From: Charina bottae
Taxonomy: Eukaryota > Chordata > Lepidosauria > Squamata > Charinaidae
Direction of reading: 5' to 3'
Assembly (NCBI GenBank): GCA_023362775.1
Contig: JALMGJ010000002.1
Location: 33,013,414 to 33,077,413 of the forward strand
DNA length: 64,000 nucleotides
This document shows positions 10,823-22,465 of the stretch, in pieces (position 1 is the first letter of the stretch; the number at the start of each line of letters is the position of its first letter). Under the pieces are notes generated by a model, which saw only the letters and a list, made by a program, of their open reading frames with translations, had not been told where the DNA came from and did not search any database. The position numbers were made by a program, and so were the translations under genes.

Positions 10823-11002
10823 GTGGTTATATATATCATATATCATTATCATTATATTATTCATATATCATTATCTGGAGGTAACCATTTTGGAATATCT
10901 AACCTTCATTGAGGAAGATGGCCTCATCCACACCAGACAAAATAAGAAGGAATTAGAATGTCCCCACTGGTGAGTTAGAAAGGGCTCAATGTTTTTGTTG
11001 TT
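10823..11002. other. Unassigned AT-rich spacer
   Basis: It starts with an ATAT/ATTATC-rich stretch and then about 120 bp with no recognisable coding or repeat signal. It joins the Gypsy-A flank to the Bov-B1 3' end. Confidence 0.5.
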
Positions 11003-11472
11003 GTTGTTCAGTCGTTAAGTCGTGTCCGAGTTTTCATGACCCCATGGACCATAGCACGCCAGGCCTTCCTGTCCTCCACTGTCTCCCGGAGTTTACTCAA
11101 ATTCATGTTCATTATATCAGTGACGTCCCCTTCTCCTTTTGCCCTCAGTCCTTCCCAGCATCAGGGTCTTCTCCAGTGAGTCCTCTCTTCGCATTAGGTG
11201 GCCAAAGTATTTGAGCTTCAGCTTCAGTATCTGTCTTTCCAATGAGCAGTCAGGGTTGATTTCCTTTAGGATTGACTGATTTGACCTCCTTGCAGTCCAA
11301 GGGACTCTTAAGAGTCTTCTCCAGCACCACAGTTTGAAAGCATCAATTCTTCAGCGCTCAGCCTTCCTTATGGTCCAACTCTCACAGCCATACATTACTA
11401 CTGGGAAAACCATAGCTTTAATTATATGGACTTTTGTCGGCAAAGTGATATCTCTGCTTTTTAATATGCTGT

Positions 11473-12540
11473 CTAGGTTTCCCATAGCTTTACTCCCAAG
11501 GAGCAAGCGTCTTTTAATTTTATGGCTGCAGTCACTTGGAACTTGGAGCCCAAGAAAATAAAATCTGTCACTGCTTCCATTTCTTCCCCTTCTATTTGCC
11601 AGGAAGTGATGGGACCAGATGCCATGATCTGAGTTTCTTTAATGTTGAGTTTCAAGCCAGCTTTTGCACTCTCCTCTTTCACCCTCATCAAGAGGCTCTT
11701 TAGTTCCTCTTCACTTTCTGCCATTAGGGTGGTATCGTCTGCATATCTGAGGTTGTTGATATTTCTCCCAGCAATCTTAACTCCGGCTTGTGATTCATCC
11801 AGCCCGGCCTTTCTCATGATGTACTCTGCATATAAGTTAAATAAGCAGGGTGACAATATACAGCCTTGTCGTACTCCTTTCCCAATTTTGAACCAATCAT
11901 TTGTTCCATGTCCAATTCTAACTGTTGCTTCTTGACCCGCATACAGGTTTCTCAGGAGACAGGTAAGGTGGTTTGCTACTCACGTCTCTTTAAGAATTTG
12001 CCACAGTTTGTTGTGATCCACACAATCAAAGGCTTTAGGGTAGTCAATGAAGCAGAAGTAGATGCTTTTCTGGAACTCTCTTGCTTTTTCCATGATCCAG
12101 CGAATGTTGGCAATCTGATCTCTAGTTCCTCTGCCTCTTCAAAACCCAGCTTGCACTTCTGGTAGTTCTCAGTTCACATACTGCTGAAGCCTAGCTTGTA
12201 GGATTTTGAGCATAACCTTGCTAGCATGTGAAATGAGCACAATTGTACAGTAGTTTGAACATTCTTTGGCATTGCCCTTCTTTGGAATTGGAACGTAAAC
12301 TGACCTTTTCCAATCCTGTGGCCACTGTTGAGTTTTGCAAGTTTGTTGGCATATTGAGTGCAGCACTTTAACAGCATCATCTTTTAGAATTTTAAATAGC
12401 TCAGCTGGAATACTGTCATCTCTCCTAGCTTTGTTGTTGGTAATGCTTCCTAAGGCCCACTTAACTTCATTCTCTACAACGTCCGGCCCAAGGTCAGTGA
12501 CCACATCATCTGACCACACCATTGTGGATATCAGGGACAT
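11473..12540 (-). pseudogene. Bov-B1 reverse transcriptase, 3' part
   Basis: Minus-strand frames 12,540-12,169 (ALGSITNNKARRDDSIPAELFK; YVPIPKKGNAKECSNY) and 11,856-11,473 (SPCLFNLYAEYIMRKAGLDE; LRYADDTTLMAESEEEL) carry RT fingers and the YADD catalytic motif. Between them the frame is broken, and nothing of the complete protein is open. The DNA strand-copying activity is inferred to be lost. Confidence 0.88.
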
Positions 12541-12682
12541 TAAGATCTTTCTTGTATAGTTCTTCTGTGTATTCTTGCCACCTCTTCTTAATCTCTTCTG
12601 CTTCTGTTAGGTCCCTGCCTTTTTTGTCCTTTATCATGCCCAGCTTTGCACAAAACGTTCCCTTGATATCTCCGATTTTCTT

Positions 12683-15600
12683 TTTTTCTTTTTTTATATA
12701 AAAAAATAATTTTACGTAGTATTACATAACATAGCATTATCTAACATAATGTAACGTAACGTAACGTAACGTAACGTAACGTAACGTAACGTAACGTAAC
12801 ATAACATAACACATACAAAACAAATGTAATTATAACTCTTGCTACTCAACAAACTTTACCTCCTCATCCACTTCCATCTTCACTTCCATCTTCCCTTCTC
12901 TCCAACTCTCTCTTCTACCTCTACCTCCTCTTCAACCTCTAACCTTCTCTAACTTGACCTCTTTCCCCCTCCTACTCTACCTTCTCCATCACAAACTCAC
13001 CTATCTACAAAAAAGAGAGACAAAAAAAAACCCAAAAAACCAAAACGAATAATATAAAGTGTGAGTTCCTAGTTTCCCATCCAAAAGTTATTTTACATGC
13101 TTATAAACAAACATTATGACTATCTTATTTACATTAAATTTCCAATTGAATCTTTTGTGTCTTTTCTATAAATTTGTAAAAGGGTCTCCAACAGCTATCA
13201 AAATCTTCCATATTTTTATCATTTAGTTGATCTGTCAATTTTGCCATCTGTGCTAATTCCATCACTTTTATAATCCATTCTTCCATAGTGGGTATGTAGT
13301 CTTCTTTCCCGTGTTTGGCATAAATAGTTCTAGCAGCGGTAATTAAATATAGTAGTATAGTATAAATTTTTGCTATCAAATGTTCATCCTCCATCCATAA
13401 TACATTGTCCCAATTTACCAAATGATTTTTAAAATTACATTTTTTAGAATCAATCTTAAATTGTTCTTTTATTTGTAAGAAGGTATACCAATTACTAATG
13501 TGGCCTTCCTTTTCTAGATCTTCTCTTGTCTTGATTTTATAATTTGTGCCTTTGAATATTAATAAGTCTTTATATTTTAGCCATTTGTGTGAGCCCACAT
13601 TTTCTTGTCTAGCAAAAGCCTCTTGAGGTGAGGTCCACACTGGTAAATTTGGTAATAATAATTTTTTATATTTGTTCCAGACTGTTAAAATGGATTTCCT
13701 AATTGGATGCTTATTAATTGCGGAGTCTGCTTTGCTTTTATCGTACCAAAGGTACCCATGCCATCCAAATCTAAGATCATGGCCTTCTAAATTTAATAAT
13801 TTTTTATTTTCCAATTTTATCCATTCTCTCAGCCAAACAAGGACACATGATTCATAATGTAATTTGAGATTTGGCAGTCCAAAACCTCCATTTTCTCCAT
13901 TTTTACATCTTCCTGTAAAAATTTATATTTAATTCTTGGTTTTTTCCCCTGCCAAATAAATTTGGATAGATCTTTTTGCCAATTTTGAAATGTTTTCTGT
14001 AATGTTAATTGGTATCGTTTGAAATAAAAATAAAATTCTTGGGAGAATGTTCATTTTAATTGTAGAAATTCTCCCTAAAAAGATATCTGAAGTTTTACCC
14101 AGTTTTCTAGATCTTGTCTTATTTCATTCCAAATTTTTATGTAATTATTTTGAAACAATTCTGAATTTTTTGAAGTAATTTCTATTCCTAAATATCTTAT
14201 TTGCTTAACATTTTTAAAGCCCGTAGCTTGTTCCATAGATTGTATATTATTTTGAGACATATTTAAATTTATCATCTTTGTTTTTTGTTTATTTATTTTA
14301 AATCCATCCAATTCTCCATAATCCTGTATTATTTTTTGCAAGTATTGTATTGAGTGATGAGGATTTTGCAGTGTAATAACAATATCATCTGCAAAAGCCC
14401 TTAATTTATACCTTTCTTGTTTTATTCTTACCCCTTCAATTTGATTATCATTTCTAATATTTTCCAGTAGTACTTCTAACACCAAGATGAACAAAAGTGG
14501 AGAAATTGGACATCCCTGTCTAGTACCTTTTTCTATATAACAATTTTGAGTTATATCATCATTTATCACTATTTTGGCTGTCTGGTTTGTATAAATTGCT
14601 TGAATTGCATTAATAAACTTTTCTCCATAATCCATAATTTTTAACGTTTTGATCATAAACTCCCAATTTAAATTATCAAATGCTTTTTCGACGTCTAGAA
14701 ATAATGACAAAATTTGTTTTTCATTATGGTTTCTTGCATATTCAATTATGTTTAAAATAGATCTAATGTTGTCCTTTATATGTCTTTTTGGTAAAAAGCC
14801 GCATTGATCTAATTTTATCGTTTCTTGTAGTACTCCTTTCAATCTGTCAGCCAAAATAGTGGTAAAACTTTTATAATCGTTGTTTAACAGAGAGATTGGT
14901 CTGTAATTTTTACATAATGTCAAATCTTGATCTTCTTTGGGAATCAGAATGATATTTGCTTCTGACCAAGATTCTGGTATAATGTTTCCAGCTAATATAG
15001 CATTTAAAAGTATATTGAATGGAGTTATGAGTTGTTCTTGAAAATATTTATAATATATTGCCATAAAGCCGTCTGGACCTGGGGTTTTGCCTGATTTTTG
15101 TTTTTGGATAGCATCTGTTATTTCTTGTTTTGTAATAGGCACATTCATATTGTCTCTTTCTGTTTGAGATATTTTTTTCAGGTTACTATCTAGTAAATAT
15201 GTTGCACTTTTGTACGATGTTATCTGTTGTTTTTGATACAGTTTGGTATAGAAATCATAAAACGCTTTTTTAATACCTTCATTATCTGTTATATCCTTCC
15301 CATTTTCTCTTATTTTATTAATGATTTTTTAATTCTCTTTTCTTAATTTGAAAGCAAGCCATTTTCCTGCTTTATTTGCATATTGAAAATGTCTTTGTTT
15401 TACATATCTCAAATTCTTCTCCATTTCATCAGTTGTTAGAATCTCTAGTTGTTTTTGTAATATTGTAATTTGATTTCTGATATTTTTATCAATAGGATTA
15501 CTTTGAAGTTCAATTTCTTTCGCTTTAATTTGGTCACAAATTATAAAAAAAAATCGTCGTTTTATTTTTCTTTGGTGTTTGCTTAGAGACATAAAACGTC

Positions 15601-16340
15601 CCCTAATAAAAGCTTTGCTTGCATCCCATATTGTTGCAATATTTACTTCTTCGTTCATATTCAAATCAAAGAATTCCTTTAATTTATTTTTAATGTCTTC
15701 TACATAAACCTTATTTCTTAATATAGTTTCATTTAGCCTCCATCTATATCACTTTGGCAATATTTTTAATTCTAATTGGACTGCATTATGATCTGAAAAT
15801 GTTTTAGGTAGAATCGCCATATCTTTTATTTTATTTGCTAGATTTTTGGATAGCCAAATCATATCAATTCTTGAATATGATTTATACCTATCTGAAAAAA
15901 AAGTGTATTCTTTTGTATTTCCCATTTTATGTCTCCAAGCATCCACCAATTCTAAATTATTTCTAAGCTCAAAAAATTCTTGTGGTAATTTACCTTGATT
16001 TTGCTTAATTTGTTTGTCTGATTTTCTATCAAGACAATACAACTCCATTCCAATCTCCCATTATAAGCCAATTCTTATTAGGTATGTCTGATAAACAATT
16101 CAGGATAATTTTATAGAAATTTTTCTGTTTTTCATTTGGAGCATATACTCCAACAAATATAACTTTTAAATTTTGTATTTCTATTTCCACAATAATAAAT
16201 CTTTCCTTAGAATCTGCTGTTATAAGTTTCGGTTTTAAATATGATTTAATATAACAAACTATACCATTTTTTTTGTTTGTTTTCACTTGCAGTTACAAAA
16301 TCCATTCCTAATTTTTTATTTGTCAATAATTTATTAATAA
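12683..16340 (-). mobile_element. L1-B: 5'-truncated L1 with internal deletion
   Basis: From right to left: part of the endonuclease (16,286-15,749; LIMGDWNGV, FSDHNAVQLEL), linker (15,664-15,329), RT (15,148-14,075; GPDGFMAIYYKYF, FADDIVI), C-terminal domain (13,814-13,134; YDKSKADSAINKHPIRKS), then a pyrimidine-rich (antisense purine-rich) 3' UTR and antisense poly(A) at about 12,683. Several frameshifts separate the blocks. Near 13,355 the protein jumps from HLIAKIYTIL to LYLITAARTIY, omitting the region present in L1-A (KKKCMSKWEENLGNNIQIDIW). Either this is an in-frame deletion of a few hundred bases, or it is the junction of two L1 copies. Confidence 0.87.
12751..12800. repeat. (GTAAC)n microsatellite in L1-B 3' UTR
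   Basis: Ten perfect copies of a 5-bp GTAAC unit, flanked by degenerate ATAAC/CATAAC copies. Confidence 0.95.
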
Positions 16341-16345
16341 TAATG

Positions 16346-18127
16346 ATGCCTTCTGTTTCCCAGTCTCCTAGTGTGGTGAGAAGGTCCCCTCAGGTGAAGG
16401 AAGAGGACATTTCACCTGAGCAGGTTCAGGACCTGAAGGGGGAATCAGGTAGTGAAAAGACAGAGGACAGTGATGAGGAAGAGGCAGTGGTCATTCCTCG
16501 TAGGTCTGCACGTTCCACAAAGGGTGTGAAGCCTGACAGGTTTGTGATTCAGCAGGTGAGAGTGTGTCAAATTACCTGTGAACCTCAGTGTTTCCAGGAG
16601 GTGTTGCTCCTGCCTGTGGAAGAGCAGGAGAAATGGAACACAGCGATGGATAAGGAGTTTGAGGCATTAGTGAGTCAAAAGGTGTTTGAAGTCACTGACT
16701 TGCCCCCATCCCAGAAAGCTGTAGGTTCCAGATGGGTATTCAGGAAGAAGCTTCTTCCTGATAACACAGTGCAGTACAAAGCCAGGCTTGTTGCTCAGGG
16801 ATTTTCACAAGAGAGGTTTTTGAACTATTATCTCACATATGCACCCACAGCTAGACCAGAGTCTTTATATATGGTACTTTCTCTGGTTGCACAGCGTGAA
16901 CTGGTTGTCCATCATTTTGATGTTGACACAGCATACTTGAATGCAGAGCTCCCTGAGACAGTGTACAAGAAGCAGGCTCCTGGCTATGTTTGTGACAATT
17001 CCCAGAAAGTGTACAGACTACGCAAGGTGCTTTATGGGTTAAATCAGGCTGGTCGTTGTTGGCATCAGTGCTTAGATTCAGCTTTAACGGAACTAGGGTT
17101 TAAAAAGTCAGCTGCTGATCTTTGTGTGTACATTAGAGGTTCTGGAAGTAGCTATACAGTGCTGTTAACATATGTGGACGATTTTTGCCTAGCAACTGGT
17201 TCTTTGCACCTTGTACAAGAGTTTGCCACACAGCTAAGACAGTACTTTCAGTTGAAAGACCTAGGCGAACTGAAATATTATTTAGGTGTTGAAGTTACTA
17301 GATCTCAGAGTGGTGAGTTTTATCTGAGTCAGAAGAGAAAAATTGTTCAATTGTTAAGTCAGCTTGAGATGTCAAATGCAAAACCTACCAGAACGCCTAT
17401 GACTCTTGATTTCCTAAAGGGTGACACGTGTGAGGAATCTTGTCCTCAACCTGAGTTATATCACTCTGCTGTAGGAAGCTTGCTACACTTAACACAGTGG
17501 ACACGTCCTGACTTAGCTTACTCAGTTGGAGTGCTCAGTCGTAAAGTTGCCAAACCGTCTATGCGAGATTGGCAAGGGTTAAAAAGAGTTCTGCATTATC
17601 TCAAAGGCACAGCAGATCTCTGTCTTAAAGTGTCCACTACTAAGTCTGAAATGTCTGTGATTTATTTTGATAGCTCCTTTGCAGAAGAGGGAGATAGAAA
17701 ATCTGTGAGTGGATTTGTCTGCCTATTTGCCAACACAGCCGTTGTTTGGCGGGCAAGAAAACAAAATGCAATCGCAGTTTCAACTAGCGAAGCAGAATAT
17801 AGTGCCCTCAGTGAGGCAGTAAATGAACTACATTGGTGTAAACAACTATTCCAAGATCTCACCGTAAACATTAAAGTACCGTTTACAGTTTATGAAGACT
17901 CACAATCATGCATTGCACTCGCTCTATCTGAAAATGTGAGAGGCCGCACAAAGTATGTCAATGTGAAGTTTCAGAATGTAAGACATGCAATTCAGGGAAG
18001 GTTTATCCAATTAGAATATTGTCCTTCTGAACTGAATGTGGCAGATGTGTTCACGAAAGCTTTGCCTTTTGAAAAACATACAACCATGGTTACAAAATTG
18101 GGACTGGAGCAAATGTGTTTGGAATAA
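16346..18127 (+). pseudogene. pol: Copia Pol C-terminal part: RT and RNase H, open frame
   Basis: An unbroken frame of about 590 codons. Motifs in order: acidic spacer (SEKTEDSDEEEAVV), RT entry KARLVAQGFSQE, DVDTAYLNAELPE, LYGLNQAGRCWHQ, the catalytic LLTYVDDFCLATG, DLGELKYYLGVEV, TRPDLAYSVGVLSR, then RNase H with SVSGFVCLF, STSEAEYSALSEA and NVADVFTKALPFEKH. It ends with TAA at 18,125-18,127. The reading frame extends a further 20 codons or so upstream, but those are antisense L1. Integrase and protease are missing, so it is a truncated gene even though the remaining part is undamaged. Confidence 0.9.
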
Positions 18128-18207
18128 AATCTTTTGTGTCTCTGTGTTCTTGCAAAATGACAATTTTCACTCCCCAAAAATGTTTCGAAATCCATTTGGA
18201 AGAGGTG

Positions 18208-18765
18208 TTAGAGTTATTCTATGTAGAATTCATACGAATGGATTCCTTCACTGTGATATTCTTTAGCTTGTAAAGACAGTATTTTTCCATACAGTGTTCA
18301 CAAAACATTCCACCAGTAAACACCAGGTGCGACCTTCGTCATAGCCAAAACATAGTGATATCAGTCCAAAATACCTTATCTCATGGGAACCGCTTTCCCG
18401 GAGGGGAGACAGTGTGCAACACTGCCATCTCATGGCGATTTATAGTAAGTACAACTCTTAAATGCATTGTCAGTTTGGAAATGTCCTAACTTATATCTCA
18501 GCTATGAACTATGGGTCTATACTCTCCTCTCTTCTTCTTGACTTCTATCTGTCCTGTTGCCATGTACTCTGCTCCTGAACTGTAACTATGCCTGGCCTTT
18601 GTATGAGCCATGATATTACTTCACATCTGCTGATGGAACTCTGCGTATGCTTTATTTTTTCCTTTTGCAATAATGTACTATATCCATTATTGCCTTATGC
18701 TACAATAAAATATTGTTAGCCCTACACGCTACACGTTGTTTGGATTACTCTGCGCCTGGAATCCC
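18208..18765 (+). repeat. Copia 3' LTR (right end approximate)
   Basis: It begins TGTTAGAGTTATTC right after the purine-rich GGAAGAGG, and carries AATAAA at 18,704-18,709 near its end. No partner LTR is in the window, so the right boundary is set only by where Bov-B2 homology starts. Confidence 0.65.
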
Positions 18766-18785
18766 ATAAAGCCAGCAATATCCCA

Positions 18786-19224
18786 CATGGGCCACTTCAC
18801 ATCAGATGACCACCAGATCTACTACTGTGGACAAGAGGACCACAGAAGAAATGGAGTAGCCTTCATAATTAATAATAAAGTGGCTAAAGCAGTGCTTGGA
18901 TACAATCCAAAAAACGATAGAATGATCTCAATTCGAATTCAGGGTATGCCATTTAACATCACAGTGATCCAAATATACGCCCCAACCACAGATGCTGAAG
19001 AAGCAGAAGTAGATCAGTTCTATGAGGATCTGCAGCACCTACTGGATAATACGGCAAAAAGAGATGTTATTTTCATTACAGGAGACTGGAATGCTAAGGT
19101 GGGTCGTCAAACGACACCTGGAATTACAGGCAAGCATGGTCTGGGAGAACAAAATGAAGCAGGACATAGGCTGATAGAATTTTGCCAAGACAACTCACTG
19201 TGCATAACAAACACTCTCTTCTAA
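18786..19224 (+). pseudogene. Bov-B2 endonuclease domain
   Basis: Apurinic/apyrimidinic-type endonuclease: RRNGVAFIINNKVAKAV, IQIYAPTTDAEEAEVDQFYE, and the metal-site motif FITGDWNAKVG. The frame stops at 19,224 (TTCTAACAA), short of the conserved YTWTSPDGR block, which appears in another frame just after. Confidence 0.85.
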
Positions 19225-19284
19225 CAACCTAAAAGACGACTTTATACATGGACTTCACCGGATGGTCGACACAAAAATCAGATT

Positions 19285-19581
19285 TTTTTTTTAATTTTAA
19301 AATAATCTTTATTCTTTACAGCATTAAAATGCACATACAAAAAAAAAAAAGAACACAGAAAAAAAAGGGAAAAAATCCACAAACATAAAACAGAACACAA
19401 TACATTGCATAACACAATACATTGCATAATTACATTTCTTGTTTCATTAAAATACATCTTTACCCTCTTTCCCTAACTTCCTTATCCTTCTTCCCTCTTC
19501 TTCCCTCTTCTTTTCGGCACCTTCTTAAACTCTCTAACCACGTCCTTCTTTCCTGGAAATCTGGAAATCTGATTTCCACCG
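19285..19581 (-). mobile_element. L1 3'-UTR insertion in Bov-B2
   Basis: A T-run at 19,283-19,292 (antisense poly(A)) followed by AT-rich and pyrimidine-rich sequence like an L1 3' UTR. AAATCAGATT is present on both sides (19,275-19,284 and 19,582-19,591), and Bov-B2 coding sequence rejoins exactly across it, giving a 10-bp target duplication. Confidence 0.85.
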
Positions 19582-20062
19582 AAATCAGATTGACTACATC
19601 CTTTGCAGCCAAAGGTGGAGGACATCTTTACAGTCAGTAAAAACAAGACCTGGAGCTGACTGTAGTTCAGATCACGAACTTCTTATTGCAAAATTTAGAA
19701 TCAGACTAAAGAGAATAGGGAAGACCCACAGATCAGTTAGATATGAGCTCACTAATATTCCTAAGGAATATGCAGTGGAGGTGAAGAATAGATTTAACTG
19801 ACTAGATTTAGTAGATAGAGTCCCGGAAGAACTATGGACAGAAGTTTGCAACATTGTTCAGGAAACGGCAACAAAAGACGTCCCAAAGAAAAAGAAAACC
19901 AAGAAGGCAAGATGGCTGTCTGCTGAAACACTGGAAGTAGCCCAAGAAAGAAGGAAAGCAAAAGGCAACAGTGATAGGGGGACATATGCCCAATTAAATG
20001 CAAAATTCCAGAGGTTAGCCAGAAGAGATAAGGAATTATTTTTAAACAAGCAATGTGCGGAA

Positions 20063-21799
20063 GTGGAAGCAGACAATACAATAGGAAGGACAAGAGACCT
20101 CTTCCAGAAAATTAGAAACATCGGAGGTAAATTCCAGGCAAAAATGGGTATGATCAAAAACAAAGATGGCAAGGACCTAACAGAAGCAGAAGAGATCAAG
20201 AAAAGGTGGCAAGAATATACGGAAGATCTGTATAGGAAGGATAATAATATTGGAGATAGCTTTGACGGTGTGGTCAGTGAGTTAGAGCCAGACATCCTGA
20301 AGAGTGAGGTTGAATGGGCCTTAAGAAGCATTGCTAATAACAAGGCAGCAGGAGATGATGGTATCCCAGCTGAACTGTTTAAAATCTTGCAAGATGATGC
20401 TGTCAAGGTGATGCATGCCATATGCCACCAAATTTGAAAAACACAAGAATGGCCATCAGATTGGAAAAAATCAACTTATATCCCCATACCAAAAAAGGGA
20501 AGCACTAAAGAATGTTCAAACTATTGAACAGTGGCACTTATTTCACATGCCAGTAAGGTAATGCTCAAGATCTTGCAAGGTAGACTCCAGCAATTCTTGG
20601 AGCGAGAATTGCCAGATGTACAAGCTGGGTTTAGAAAAGGCAGAGGAACTAGAGACCAAATTGCCAATATCCGCTGGATAATGGAGAAAGCCAGGGAGTT
20701 TCAGAAAAACATCTATTTCTGTTTTATTGACTATTCTAAAGCCTTTGACTGTGTGGATCATAACAAATTGTGGCATGTTCTTGGTGGTATGGGGATACCA
20801 AGTCATCTTGTCTGCCTCCTGAGGAATCTGTATAACGACCAAGTAGCAACGGTAAGAACAGAGCACGGAACAACGGACTGGTTTAAGATTGGGAAAGGAG
20901 TACGGCAGGGCTGTATACTCTCACCCTACCTATTCAACCTGTATGCAGAACACATCTTGCGACGTGCTGGGCTTGAGGAATCGAAGGCTGGAGTTAAAAT
21001 TGCTGGAAGAAACATTAACAATCTTAGATATGCAGATGATACCACTTTGATGGCTGAAAGCGAGGAGGAGTTGAGGAGCCTTATGACGAAGGTGAAAGAA
21101 GAAAGTGCAAAAGCTGGGTTGCAGTTAAACCTCAAAAAAACCAAGATTATAGCAACCAGCTTGATTGATAACTGGCAAATAGAGGGAGAAAAAGTGGAGG
21201 CAGTGACAGACTTTGTATTTCTAGGCGCAAAGATTACTGCAGATGCTGACTGCAGCCAGGAAATCAGAAGACGTCTACTTCTTGGGAGGAGAGCAATGGT
21301 AAATCTTGATAAAATAGTTAAGAGCAGAGACATCACACTGACAACAAAGGTCCGCATAGTTAAAGCAATGGTATTCCCTGTAGTAACCTATGGCTGTCAG
21401 AGCTGGACCATAAGGAAGGCTGAGCGAAGGAAGATAGATGCTTTTGAACTGTGGTGTTGGAGGAAAATTCTGAGAGTACCTTGGACTGCAAGAAGATCAA
21501 ACCAGTCCATACTCCAGGAAATAAAGCCAGACTGCTCACTTGAGGGAATGATATTAAAGGCAAAACTGAAGTACTTTGGCCACATAATGAGAAGACAGGA
21601 TACTCTGGAGAAGAAGCTGATGCTAGGGAAAGTGGAAGGCAAAAGGAAGAGGGGCCGACCAAGGGCAAGATGGATGGATGATATTCTGGAGGTGACAGAC
21701 TCAACCATGGGAGAGCTGGGGATGGTGACGGCCGACAGGAAGCTCTGGCGTGGGCTGGTCCATGAAGTCACGAAGAGTCGGAAGCGACTGAATGAATAA
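20063..21799 (+). pseudogene. Bov-B2 reverse transcriptase with two nonsense codons
   Basis: The frame holds AGDDGIPAELFKILQDDAVK, then TGA at about 20,436, YIPIPKKGSTKECSNY, then TGA at about 20,526, then 422 open codons. That last part has FRKGRGTRDQIANIRWIMEK, IDYSKAFDCVDHNKLW, GKGVRQGCILSPYLFNLYAE, the catalytic LRYADDTTLMAE, and the C-terminal region MVFPVVTYGCQSWTIRKAE and KRGRPRARWMDDI. One or both stops could be CGA/TGG-type single-base changes. All catalytic RT motifs seen are retained. Confidence 0.9.
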
Positions 21800-22465
21800 A
21801 CAAAACTATTCATTTTTGACAATGTGTTGGGAGTTAGATACCACCTGTACATCATTTTGTAAAAGTTCTCTTTCATATTATAATTCAACGTAAATTTTAA
21901 ATCTTTTAACCACATATTTTCCCAAATATCAATTTGAATGTTATTGCCTAAATTCTCTTCCCATTTACTCATACATTTCTTTTTAGGCAAATTTATCAAA
22001 TTAGTTTGTATTAATATTTTATAAATTTTTGCAATCAAGTGATCTTTATCTTTCCATAACACATTTTCCCATTTAACCACATTATCTTTGAACTTAAAGA
22101 TTTTACTATCTACTTTAAACTGTTCTTTAATCTGTATATATGAAAACCAATTACAATTGAACCCTTCTTTTAATAAATCTTCTCTTGATTTTAATTTATA
22201 ATCTAATCCCTCAAATATTAATAAATCCTTATATGTTAACCAATTCCCTGTATTCATGTTTCCATGCCACGTAAGTGCTTCTTGTGGGGAAGTCCACAGA
22301 GGTAAATTGGGTAAAAGTGTATTTTTATATTTAAGCCAATTTTTTAAAACTGATTTTCTAATGGGATGATAATTAAATGCCATATTAGCTTTGATCTTAT
22401 TATACCAAAGGTATCCATGCCATCCAAATTTGAGAACATGTCCTTCTAAATTAAGTAATTTTCTA

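Larger units (their letters stand above)
16341..18785 (+). mobile_element. Ty1/Copia retrotransposon, 3' half with 3' LTR
   Basis: The plus strand encodes the C-terminal Pol of a Copia element, then a purine tract and a 3' LTR from 18,208. The 5' LTR, gag, protease and integrase core are absent: the left end stops against L1-B endonuclease sequence near 16,341. The right end of the LTR is uncertain (18,760-18,785), where it meets Bov-B2. Copia elements are sparse in vertebrates and known from squamates and fishes but not typical of birds or mammals, which supports a squamate source. Confidence 0.85.
18786..21805 (+). mobile_element. Bov-B2: 5'-truncated Bov-B LINE
   Basis: Sense-strand Bov-B from within the endonuclease (TSDDHQIYYCGQEDHRRNGVAF, from about 18,786) to the 3' end (...'gcgactgaatgaataaacaaa'). 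It is interrupted by a 297-bp L1 tail at 19,285-19,581. The right flank at 21,806 is L1-A; the left flank is the Copia LTR. No target duplication matches across the two ends, so the left side was probably lost in a deletion. Confidence 0.9.

Noticed and set aside
16277..16345. Start of the Copia Pol frame at 16,277
   Set aside because: That stretch is antisense L1-B endonuclease sequence fused by chance to the Copia frame.
20063..21799. Reverse transcriptase genes as retron, DGR or other defence-type RT
   Set aside because: Motifs, linked endonucleases and 3' ends are those of Bov-B, L1, L2, PLE, Copia and Gypsy; no prokaryotic context.
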